A DNA stretch of 64,000 bases from Typhlomys cinereus (lineage: Eukaryota > Chordata > Mammalia > Rodentia > Platacanthomyidae): contig JALPQD010000632.1 in the NCBI GenBank assembly GCA_023101885.1, positions 343,637 to 407,636 of the forward strand, written 5' to 3'. The notes under the pieces are model-generated. The model saw nothing but the letters and a program-made list of their open reading frames with translations, was not told the origin of the DNA and made no database searches. Shown here piece by piece: positions 10,613 through 20,042 of the stretch. The first letter of the stretch is position 1; every line of letters starts with the position of its first letter. Both the position numbers and the translations under genes were made by a program.

Positions 10613-11826
10613 ATTGTTCACATTTTATGGTTGATTTAATATAGATTTTTAAACTGTCTCACAAGCTCCCTCAAGAACTTCATGCACACATTACCCATAT
10701 TGCTTCGATGACACAAAGCCTATCATAGTTTGAATTTGCACTATTATTATGCACGTGTTTGGAAGATTAAAAGCAAATAAGTGAAGGTTCTGCTGATTAT
10801 TCAGAAGCAAGTTAGGTAAGCTACTGTTGTATTCCAAGTTTGTTGAAGTTTGTAGCAAATACCTCTGATATTTGTGTGTCACCTCATCAGCCCATCTCTG
10901 ATTTCAGGGACAACAGCCGGAGACAGAGCTGTACAAGTGCAAACACATCCTGCATCACCTCAAAATGAGCTTCCAGATCACTGCTCTCTGTCCCTTGGTT
11001 TGTTCCCAAAGCTCACCCAATGAAGGGCAAAAGCAAACGACAGTGCACAGGCTTCCCATATTTAAGTCTTTTGCTACACAAGTGCAGATGATTCTGCATC
11101 TTTTCTTGCAAGGCCCAGAAGACAGATGATCTTTGTTGGCCTATTCCTTTCTCTTTTTATATTCCTACTCCTTTGAATCATGTCTTTACACCACATTCTT
11201 TCATCTAAGTCCTTGTTCCAACTCTGTAATACTACATCGTGGGACAGGCCTCCCCCATTAAATGCTTTGGGAATGCAGCTGTGAATACTGTTGTAAACAG
11301 AATCTATGATGTTTCCAGTGAGAAGTAATCATCGCACATTATTTAAGACCCTGGTAGTCAATCAGTCAAAGCTTCTGGTGATTCAGGCATGGTGTTAGGC
11401 ATTGCTGCTGTAGCTGGAGTTTAATTCAGAGTCAATCAGAAATGTTAGCTAAAACTTATACTACAGGGTGCCAGAAAATAATGGAAAGATTAAGATAGGC
11501 AGTTATCTAATCAAATCTTCATTTCAAGAGAATTATTAGGGCAACCATTGTTGAGGGTTAGATGGCAAGAGCCAAGTTTGAGAGGAAAAAAAAAAAAGGT
11601 AAAATCTGAGAGTTTGTTTAGCATTTGAAGCAAAAGATATTGGAAACAAGGGAAAATCCTAAGAAGGGAATGGATATAAGAGAGATTTGGGACAAAGCTG
11701 ACAAAATTTGGCAATGCATTGTATTACATTTAAAAATAAGCAGGGATCAGAGCTTTCAGTTTAGGTAACTAGGTGTGATGTAATGTTAGTTAGAGCTACA
11801 AAATCAGTAAACAAAGATGATAGGTC
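10613..11826. other. Unique non-coding sequence; L1 target region
   Basis: No gene or dispersed repeat recognised. Its right end is the target site of the L1 insertion at 11843. Confidence 0.45.
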
Positions 11827-11842
11827 AAAGAGAAGGGCAATG

Positions 11843-12200
11843 CGTCTGGAGATTCTTAAAGAAATTAAAGATTGAAATGCCATATGACCCTGGGATTCCA
11901 CTTTTGGGTATAACCCCCCATACAGCAGAGGTTCACCTCGATAGCACAAGCACGACCATGTTCATAGCAGCAGTGTTTACAATAGCAAAGACATGGAATC
12001 AACCCAAATGTCCAACAGTTGACGAGTGGATAAGGAAACAGTAGTACATCTATACAATGGAGTACTACTCAGCCATCAAAAATGATGAATTATTGGAATT
12101 TGCTGGGAAATGGATGTCATTAGAAACAATTATATTAAGTGAAGTATCCCAGACCCAGAAAATTAAGCGCTGTATGTACTCCCTAATAGGTGGCTCCTAA
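11843..12200 (+). pseudogene. L1 ORF2 C-terminal remnant
   Basis: The frame reads through the conserved end of the L1 ORF2 protein. Visible landmarks are MPYDPGIPLLGI (from 11877), MFIAAVFTIAKTWNQPKCP (about 11959-12016), an EYYSAIKNDE-like stretch, and SLIGG just before the natural stop at 12198-12200. An in-frame TAG at 12042-12044 breaks it. ORF2 normally supplies endonuclease and reverse transcriptase; only the last ~118 codons are here, so it is non-functional. Confidence 0.9.
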
Positions 12201-12521
12201 TACCAAACCCACCCAGTCCATCTTGAGACACTCATAGGTAAATCTATGTATTACCTACAGTAATTGCAAGGATTATGAACAGGAGGGATAGGGTTGGAGG
12301 GCCACACCAGACACAAGGAGAGAAGTGACCATGTTACAGTAGAGAAAATAGGCCTCCATCAAGGACTGCAAGAAAGTAATGTGATACCTAGTTAAGTTCA
12401 CAATTCGTTCCTGATCATTTACAACTAAGGGGGTATGAACTCACCAGAAGGGGAAGGCATATAGTCTGGCAGATTAAAAAGTAACCATTTTGCAAATGGG
12501 TGATTGACCCCTCCCATTGCC

Positions 12522-12560
12522 AAATGCCATATGACCCTGCGATTCCACTTTTGGGTATAA
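12522..12560 (+). repeat. Second copy of an ORF2 segment inside the L1 3'UTR
   Basis: 39 bp that repeat 11875-11913 with one mismatch (aaatgccatatgaccctgSg onward). The first copy is in frame in ORF2; the second lies in the 3'UTR about 647 bp downstream. See findings. Confidence 0.88.
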
Positions 12561-13129
12561 GTATTACATCTACCCTTGAATGTCCTCTTATAATAAGACT
12601 CCAGTTTAACAGCTTTCTGTCTCTGGCCAGGGGGTGACATACAGTGCCCATCACGATGGAGTGAAGGGCATTGCAGGAGCAACAAAACTGCAAAAGAAAA
12701 TCAACGAACCACTATCCAGAACTTCAGAGACTCTATATCAACCACCTAGAACTAGGCCAGACTAATCTCTCCCCATCCTGAAGCTCAGGGAAATTTGCGG
12801 AAGAGGGGGCGGTAAGAGTGTAAGAGCACAAGGATGGGAGGAGCAATGATTTGCAAGATACTCCACACAAGTTAGGGCCGAAGCAATCATAATTGGACTT
12901 TGTATGCCCTGCGCAATGTCCAACACACTATTGACCTCACAAAGTCTAGCATCTGCTAAAGGCACCAAGATCCTTGGAGGCAAGGGATTGACAGCCACAG
13001 TAGTGTTCCTATGCTTAAGGGGAACACAGGAAAGGGTTCAGGGAAATGCCACTGGGTCCTTGTACATCATCGGAGAGGAGGGCCCAGAGGAGAGTCAGGC
13101 ATGCACAGGAAAGGACTCTGGGAATTGGG

Positions 13130-13213
13130 GCGGGAGGCATGGGGGGGATGGGGCGGGAGGGGTGAGGGGAGGGAGAGCAGGGGGTTCGGGGGGAGGAGGA
13201 GGGAGGGAGGGAA
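13130..13213 (+). repeat. G-rich polypurine tract of the L1 3'UTR
   Basis: More than ten runs of three or more G (for example atgggggggatggggcggga) with almost no C/T. Rodent and other mammalian L1 3'UTRs carry such tracts. Quadruplex formation on the plus strand is plausible. Confidence 0.85.
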
Positions 13214-13579
13214 CTGGTGTACCTATTAAGTTTGTATGAGCTGAAATAATAATAAAAATGTATTAAAATAAAAAAAAGAGAAGGGCAATGATGAGCTCTG
13301 TGTGGGATCTTTTAAATCTAAAGTGTCTGAGAAGCGTTTACATTATGAGATCCAGGATGCATAGAAGTGGACAGGTCTGAAGCCAAGGAGAGAGATGTAC
13401 ATCTGATTTTGTTTCAAACATTATATCAGCCATGTCAATGGCACAAAAGAAAAGGAAATTTGGTTCTTAATTCCACACTTCTTGAAATACTAAATAAATT
13501 AAAATAATTCATAGGCAAACACAAAATACAAAATATAAAATATATGAGGAAATACATGATACAGGAAAAAGTCTTTCAG

Positions 13580-14560
13580 GGCCAAGCAAGACACAAGAAG
13601 TATGATACCTAAAAGGACAGAGGTAAAAGAAATCGTATCAAAATTCAAAGACAATTGTGTTAAAGACCTTGTAAAAGCGAAAATACAAGAGGATATATGA
13701 GCAAATCATATTTATAATAAAACACGAGTATCTAATATATAAAGAATTCTGTAGTCATAACACTAAGAATACTTCTGAATTAGAAGATGGAAGAAAGACA
13801 TGGATATTTTACTGAAAATGATTTTGCTAAAAAGGAAGAAGATGGATAATTGCTCAAAATCATTAGCTAATATGAAAATGTAAATTAAAAGTGCAGTCAG
13901 ATCCTAATACACATGTATGAGAATAGCTTAAAATACAAAATAAGGATAACACTACATTTTGGTGATGATACAAAGAAACTGGTTTCTTAAATTGCCAGTA
14001 GGATATAACATCATATTGAATGGCAGCTTAAACACTAAACATTCAATTGGTATATGACCTCCAATTTCACTGAAGCACTTATCCTAGAGAAATGAAATAT
14101 TAGGTCAACATTTCAAAAACCTGCACATGAATGTTGACATCTTTATTCCTGCTACTCTAAAACCAGGTGAAAAAATCATCATGTGCATATTAAACCAGGA
14201 AAACAATAGTCAAACCATGGAATAGCACTCAGCAATGAAAAAGATATAATTTGTTACATACGATAATTTACATATGTCTCTAGAGGATTTTATTGAGTGA
14301 AAAAGCTAATCTCAAGATAATTACACACTGCATCTTTGTGTTATTCTAGAGTGTTTGAAAAGATAAAATTATAGAAGTAGAAAAAAGATTAATATTTGCC
14401 ACATGTATGGAGTTGGTGTGTTGAGGGAGGTGAATGGTGGCTATACAGGGCAACATAAAGAATTATTAGGATAGAAATGCTCTGTATATTGATTTATCAA
14501 TGTCAATATCTGTTATGATATTGAAAATATGGATTTGAAAAATGGACTATTATTGAAGAA
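13580..14560 (+). mobile_element. Ancient L1 relic (ORF2 end and 3'UTR)
   Basis: Strongly decayed, but the order of landmarks follows older mammalian L1: a tacacatgtatgagaatagc-type segment, gaaactggtttcttaaattg, atcctagagaaatgaaatat, then catggaatagcactcagcaa, gaaaaagatataatttgtta, and a 3' part gaggtgaatggtggctatac. There is no usable frame. Confidence 0.65.
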
Positions 14561-14815
14561 ATCATGGTAACAGATATGTGAGAATTCTCTTTCAATGATT
14601 TCTATAGTGCCATTTGCATATGCAATTAACTCAGAAAATATTGAACTAAAATAGCAAGAGTCAATAGTTGGCCAGTATTAAATCAAGGAAAGAATTTTCA
14701 TAGGATTAGTTATATTAATATATGCAATATAAGGTTATATTTCTATCACTTTTCAAGAATTCATAAGCTTAGAATTTCCTTAGAAACACCATGCCATTAG
14801 TTTCCATATTAAAAA
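14561..14815. other. Unique non-coding sequence
   Basis: Nothing recognised. Confidence 0.4.
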
Positions 14816-14819
14816 TTCG

Positions 14820-14995
14820 GAAAGGTTGGACAGGATTTTGTAGGTATTGAAAGGGCAAGTGCTCGGCTAGTATATACAAAGCCCTGCAATTGGTCTCAGC
14901 ACTGCAGAATATGGTATGGTAGCACACTCCTGGGTACCAGGACTGAGGAGGTAGAATAAAAGGCCTGGGTTACATAAGACATTGTTTTGGAAAAA
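14820..14995 (+). mobile_element. ID-B1 composite (B4-like) SINE
   Basis: An ID-like head (gggcaagtgctcggctagta ... ctcagcactgcag) is directly followed by B1-like sequence (ggtatggtagcacactcctg, accaggactgaggaggtaga) and an A run. Head plus B1-like part is the B4 arrangement. Confidence 0.55.
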
Positions 14996-14999
14996 AAAC

Positions 15000-15165
15000 G
15001 GTGGGGCGCTGCCTCCAAGCCTGACCATGTGAGTTCAATTCCCTAAATGCATGTGGTGGAAAGCAAAAAGTAACTCTTGCATATTTTCCTCTGACCACTT
15101 CATGTGCATCTCTGTGTGTATATATGTATGTACAAACACACAATAAATGTAAGGAAAGAAAAAGA
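15000..15165 (+). mobile_element. B2/B3-like SINE
   Basis: gcctgaccatgtgagttcaa, attccctaaatgcatgtggt, cctctgaccacttcatgtgc and a CA/AATAAA-containing tail match the order of a B2/B3 element that has lost most of its head. It is unlike the younger local SINE body. Confidence 0.6.
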
Positions 15166-15890
15166 AAAAAGCAAATGAAGAGTTACTTTGATTTCCAAAA
15201 AAATAGAAATCCTGTTCTTAAGAAACTCAGTGGCCAAGAGAGGAAATAAAACTCAAGAAAGCGAAGCTGAGCAGTATTTGGTGTCAGGTTTTAAAGGTCC
15301 TTGGAGGAGGCCGAATGGGAGCTGATCTCCATTACATCTGGATTGAGCAAATCTTTCCAGTGCTTGGCAACTCTAGGAGTGAGTACACAGAAGCAGCAGT
15401 TTCCAAGGATCTTTGATTTGTTTGAGCGTACACGGAGATAAGAAGAAGGATATGGATAATGCAAGTATTTGGATCTGATCCCAGAGACATTGCAATTACA
15501 CAATTTTTGATGCCTCTACTTAGACTTGCTCTGCAATCGGACTCCTAGACGTCTTTTGCCACATTCAAACTGAGAGATACTGAGCAATGTATTTAAGCTT
15601 TGGAAGCTGAAAATTCCTGCATTTAAAACTGTTTTGTTTGAAGATCCAAAGAAAGCAGTCACTAGGATTAAGTGAGATAAGGCACATAGTGACCTCAGTG
15701 TGGTGTCTGGTGACAGCTGCACTTAGCATACAAAGCTGTCCCTAAGTGTGGAAGATTGGTTCTAAGACACCCTCAAAGATACCAGTATACCAGCATCTAT
15801 GATGTTCAAGTCCCTTGTATAAAATGATGCAGTATTTGCATGGAAGCCTCATTTATTTTATCTTCCTAGAAACATTAAATACAGTAACTT
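15166..15890. other. Unique non-coding sequence
   Basis: No gene or repeat recognised. Confidence 0.4.
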
Positions 15891-15892
15891 GG

Positions 15893-16079
15893 GAACTGGA
15901 GGGATGGCTCAGGAGTTAAGCCTTTGCCTCACAAGTTGCATCCCAGGTAAAATGCCAGGCAGAAATGGCAGCAGTTTTCACTTCTTTTGAGCCTGGAAAA
16001 CCATAGAACAAAGCAGAATGATTCCCATAGTCACCCTTGGGCCTCCACAGGAACACAAAAATGCTCTTTTCTACACACA

Positions 16080-16116
<37 letters not shown>

Positions 16117-16147
16117 GCACATGTGCATACATACATACCTACAAAAA
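15893..16147 (+). mobile_element. B2-like tRNA-derived SINE, partly deleted
   Basis: Head gggaactggagggatggctc and aggagttaagcctttgcctc, a shortened B-box region, a body like agcctggaaaaccatagaac, and a (CA)n tail (16076-16112) continuing into a short ATAC run. It belongs to the same family as 3460 and 7101, with a deletion around the B box. Confidence 0.8.
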
Positions 16148-16645
16148 TCATGCAAAAAGATAGTATCTAATGCAATATAAATACATCTGTGGTACTCCAC
16201 ACTGCAGCCCTAATGAATGGTGTCTGTTCTATTAGCTGTTGGCTCCTGGCTAGGTTTTTCATTGGAGTTTCCCCTCAGAGGATTGTCTCACACAAAGTGA
16301 CATCTCCTTCCTGAAGAAGGGGTCTGTGATCAAGCACTGGATGGCATAGGGTGAAAATTTCCATTATTTGATTTATTTGGGATGCTCTTGAAAGGTCTTA
16401 CCAACTCCAGAACTTCCCTACAGAACCCCACAGTAGCCAAGTATACTGTGGAACACCCTTCCTGATGTACAGCCATGCGTGTTCAGCCTCGGATCATTCT
16501 GCAAGGAACTCCCTCTGATTGCTTTTGATTCTTTGTGAGCCCAGAGTGTCCCTCCTCTGGGAAATGGAATGAAGGTACAATGATGTTGCATGGGCTTATA
16601 GTGAGAGTGAAACAAGATGATACACTTTTCAGGAAACTGCTCAAA
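16148..16645. other. Unique non-coding sequence
   Basis: Nothing recognised. Confidence 0.4.
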
Positions 16646-16649
16646 AAAA

Positions 16650-16985
16650 ATGATGGTGAATGGACATTATGCTAAGTGAAAGAAACCAGTCCCCTAAAAT
16701 AAAGATTATGATTCTTTTCATATGCAACCCTTAGAGGAGTCAGATTCATAGAAAAAGGACGTCAAATGGTGATTGCCAGAGGCAGGTGTTCTAATGGAAA
16801 GAGAGCATCATTAAACAGAGATAGTTTTAGTTCTGTGAGCTGAGAATGTTCTAGCAATATATTGCATAGCAATATGAAAAAAAGTGTACATGAATGAATG
16901 ATACATTCAAAAGTAGTTTTGAAAGCAAATATCATATTATGCAATTTTAACCACAATATGACCAGGAAAACAAATCCCACCAGAA
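16650..16985 (+). mobile_element. Ancient L1 3'UTR relic
   Basis: ggacattatgctaagtgaaa, gaaaccagtcccctaaaat, ggagtcagattcatagaaaa, tggtgattgccagaggcagg, and finally gcaattttaaccacaatatg follow the order of the end of ORF2 and the 3'UTR of older mammalian L1. Decayed and truncated at the 5' side. Confidence 0.65.
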
Positions 16986-18580
16986 ATAGTGACTACTAGC
17001 ATTTTCCCCATTAGTTGACTTCAGCCCACAGACAGACACCTTTTCTGGCTTCCCCACCATCCTTTCATCTTCTGGTCTGGGCACACAGTTGCAGACATGA
17101 CTGAGATTCCCGGCTCCCTCTGACACCTTGGCTGTCATATCTCCATCATCTGATCTTTTCTATCACTTGCTGGATCTCCTCACATCTCTTTTATATTCTC
17201 AATTCTTTAATGCTCTGAAATCACCCTGGCAAAGGCTCTGAAGAACTCTGTGGAAGCCAGTGGTGCTGTCATCCCTCCTTTCTCTAACAAAACAAACACA
17301 TTAAAATCATTGCCATAACCTTTTTGGAAAAGTACATCAAATTGCATCACGACTTAAAAGAAATTATACTATGTCAGTGTCAGGTTGCTGAAAGGAAGGG
17401 ATTGAGATCAGGAGTCTGGTAAAGTTGACAGCTATAATGATGTGGTTAATGCCCTGTAGATTTTGATATAGAGTCTCAGCTGTGTGTGTGTGTGTGCGCA
17501 CACGTGTGTGTTATTTCTACAGAGAACAGATTCAAGATCAGAGAGCAAAAGAGAGGTCGTTAAGGAAGAGAACTTTCAAGAAGCAGCGGAAATTTTTGTT
17601 ATTCGAAAGATCAAACTGTTTAGCAAACCACAAGACTACATAGGGTCAGGTTTGATCAAGGGTCATCCATGCCCACAAATGCCTGCCCAGCAAGATTGGA
17701 GAGTAAATGCTGGAGCATGAATTGATATTTGAAATGGAGTTGCACGAGGAAACAGACATGGCACATGGACGCAATCATGATTTGGACGTCTGGTTGCCAC
17801 TGAATGATTTTTCAATGAAAGGGATGGTGTCAAGCAAGTCCGAGGGCTGATTTGGAGCCAGTGGGTGTCTTCTTTTTCGCCCTTGTTTTAGGCAACATTA
17901 CTCTCCTGGTGAGGGAGGATGAGGGTCCATAGCGCTGCGTTTCTCCCCAGAGCCAGGCAAGTTTAATGACTATAGCAGGGAGCTTGATCCCCTGGAAAGC
18001 CCTTGGGGTTCCAACCCAGCACTGAATCTGACATGTCAGCATTTGCCACCTCTGGTGCCAATGCATAGGAGAAACAAATTTTCCCATTTGAAAATGTTGC
18101 ATGATGGGGGGGTTAGAAGTCGTCGTAGTGGTTAAATAAAAAATCATTTTTTTAAAAGCAAAGCATACTTTAAGTCAGATGCAAAGTGTCTTCTTTCTAT
18201 TTGATTCTTATTTTGATACCTATGCTTTGTTCTAAAGACTTGGTCATGCAATGAGGTAGGGACTGAATTTCTCCAAGGATCTGAAGGACTATCTTTCCCA
18301 GGAGAGTTTAGACATACCACATACACATCCAAGGCATTCAGAGACAAAAAGGTGGGGCTTATGGAAAGGTCAGATTTTAACTTAATGCAAAAGAAAACAA
18401 CCTAATGGTTAGGGTGTTTGCAAATGGACTGGGCTGAATTGCAAAATCCAGTTTCCAACTCAGAGTTTTCAGTCCAGGCCAAATACTTTGCTAGCAGAGG
18501 TATGGGAGGATGCCTGTGCTAGAAAAGTGGATTACATTTGGAAAGCCCAATTCAAGTTGCAAATCCATAAATTTTTTAAC
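16986..18580. other. Unique non-coding sequence with a short (TG)n
   Basis: About 1.6 kb with no recognised gene. A short TG/CGCA run at 17481-17510 is the only simple repeat. Confidence 0.4.
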
Positions 18581-18584
18581 TATT

Positions 18585-18897
18585 ATTTTGTGCATGTCTA
18601 TTTGTGTGTTTGTGGCATATGCACATGTTCCTGTGGGTGTATACACTTGTGCATGTGGACGCATGTACACATGGTATATGAGCAGAGGCTAGAGGTGATC
18701 ATCAGATATCTTCTTCAATGACCTTATTGGCTAGGGCTGGCAAGCAAGTCGCAGTGATCCTCCTGTCCCCCTCCTCCAAACAATGGGGTTACAGGAATTT
18801 CTTACCACACCTGGGTTTTATATGGTTGCTGGGAATCCAAACTCAGATCCTTGTACTTGCACAACAATCACTTTCTCCACTGGGCTATCTCAACCTG
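18585..18897 (-). mobile_element. B4-like SINE, antisense
   Basis: From right to left: tRNA-like head in reverse (actgggctatctcaacctg, aaactcagatccttgtactt), a B1-like middle (atggggttacaggaatttct, gtgatcctcctgtccccc), and a TG-rich end (18590-18680). Confidence 0.7.
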
Positions 18898-18949
18898 ATA
18901 ATTTGTTATTCAAACTTGTTAAAATGTGCTGAATACTAGGCTTAATGTG

Positions 18950-19104
18950 AGTGAACTACTGAGAAGCAGCTTAATCTAATGGTTAAAAACCACAGGCTCT
19001 GAGGACAAACTACTTGGGTTTGAATCTCAGTTGTTCACTAACTGTGTCACTCTGGGCTAATTATCTATCTAAAAATCTTTTTGTACCTTAGACTTACTTT
19101 TTAT
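18950..19104 (+). mobile_element. MIR, 5' and core part
   Basis: gcttaatctaatggttaaaa, accacaggctctgaggacaa, acttgggtttgaatctcagt and cactaactgtgtcactctgg match the MIR core in sense. The element breaks at about 19104 and resumes near 19570. Confidence 0.75.
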
Positions 19105-19565
19105 TGCGGGGTTCTTGTATTCGGAGTTGAAGATTGAAATCAGAACATGCGTAGATAATTAAGGCAGAGTTTATTAGAAGAGAGAAAGAACAGAACTCAT
19201 GGACTCCAGACATAGGATCCATGAGGAGCAGGCAGCCAGAAGTGAACTCACAGACTGCACAAGTGGAGTTCTCTAAGGGGTAGGCACCAAAGACTGTTGC
19301 CAAGATTAGGTATATTTATTCACTTAGGCAAGTCCTGGAAAAAAGGCCTTTCCTCATTGGTTAGCTCACATTCCGGCCCAACCCAGTTGATCTTGTGCCC
19401 ACTTCCAGGGGGCGCCTATCTGCAAAGGAGAGCTAATCTCCATATCCTTTCATAAGCACAGGGTGAGGGTAAATTGGCGAAGGGTGTGTTCCTTCAGGGT
19501 GATCCCAGCAGTGGGGGATGACCTTCAAAGACCTTCGAGACCTATCCCAGCATGGCTGCTTTAAA
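19105..19565 (-). mobile_element. ERV LTR, antisense, inside a MIR
   Basis: About 460 bp. Read on the minus strand it has a TATA-like gaataaatata (around 19315), an AATAAA at about 19170 and a GT/TC-rich stretch before the end caagaaccccgca, the layout of a retroviral U3-R-U5. No internal proviral sequence is present, so it looks like a solo LTR. The outer boundary near 19555-19570 is uncertain and I could not find a clean TSD. The family is unnamed. Confidence 0.65.
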
Positions 19566-19569
19566 CCTG

Positions 19570-19690
19570 CTTAAAGTGAGGATTATAATAGTGCCTATGT
19601 AGGAGATGTAAGCATGATGAGAGAGGAGCACATAGACAAAGCACATACATAGGACTTAGTAAGTAATACTGGTGTTACTACTGGTGATGT
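19570..19690 (+). mobile_element. MIR, 3' part (continuation)
   Basis: aaagtgaggattataatagt, gcctatgtaggagatg, then acttagtaagtaatactggt continues the MIR consensus from 18950-19104, showing that the LTR was inserted into the MIR. Confidence 0.65.
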
Positions 19691-19904
19691 GGAAGCATTG
19701 TTTCTGAATCTCTTCCTTCCTTTCTGTTCTGTTCCTCCTGTAACTACTTTAAGCAGAACGTCCAATCTGGTTTCTTAGTTCTTATTTGCACTTAAGTGAT
19801 TACAGAGGAGAACGAGGATTTATGGGCTACAAATTTATGGTAAAAGTTATCATGTGATAATATGATAATCATAAAACGTTAAAGTGGAGACTTCTTTCCT
19901 GCAT

Positions 19905-20042
19905 ATAGGTGGGATTTTATTTAGAGACTTTCCACTGTGTAACCCATGCTGACCTCAAATTCGGAGTAATCCTCTTGCTCCAGTCACCTACCCAAGTGCT
20001 GTGTTTGGAGGTGTGGACCACCAAGTTTGGCAGGTGGTCATT
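19905..20042 (-). mobile_element. B1-like SINE, antisense
   Basis: ttccactgtgtaacccatgc, tgacctcaaattcggagtaa, tcctcttgctccagtcacct, caagtgctgtgtttggaggt is the antisense B1 order. Confidence 0.65.

Larger units (their letters stand above)
11843..13274 (+). mobile_element. 5'-truncated L1 with TSD
   Basis: About 1.43 kb of L1 in sense. It contains the end of ORF2, a 3'UTR of about 1.07 kb with a G-rich tract, and an A-rich terminus with AATAAA-like signals. It is flanked by a perfect 16-bp direct repeat, aaagagaagggcaatg, at 11827-11842 and 13275-13290 (the leading A residues could belong to the tail). That is the hallmark of L1 reverse-transcriptase-primed insertion. The 3' terminal motif acctattaagtttgtatgag recurs in two other elements here (32172 and 57587), which defines one L1 family. 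Confidence 0.93.

Noticed and set aside
10880..11100. Possible exon (GC-balanced stretch with an AG|GG-like acceptor near 10908)
   Set aside because: No frame stays open with a matching donor, and no similarity is recognised.
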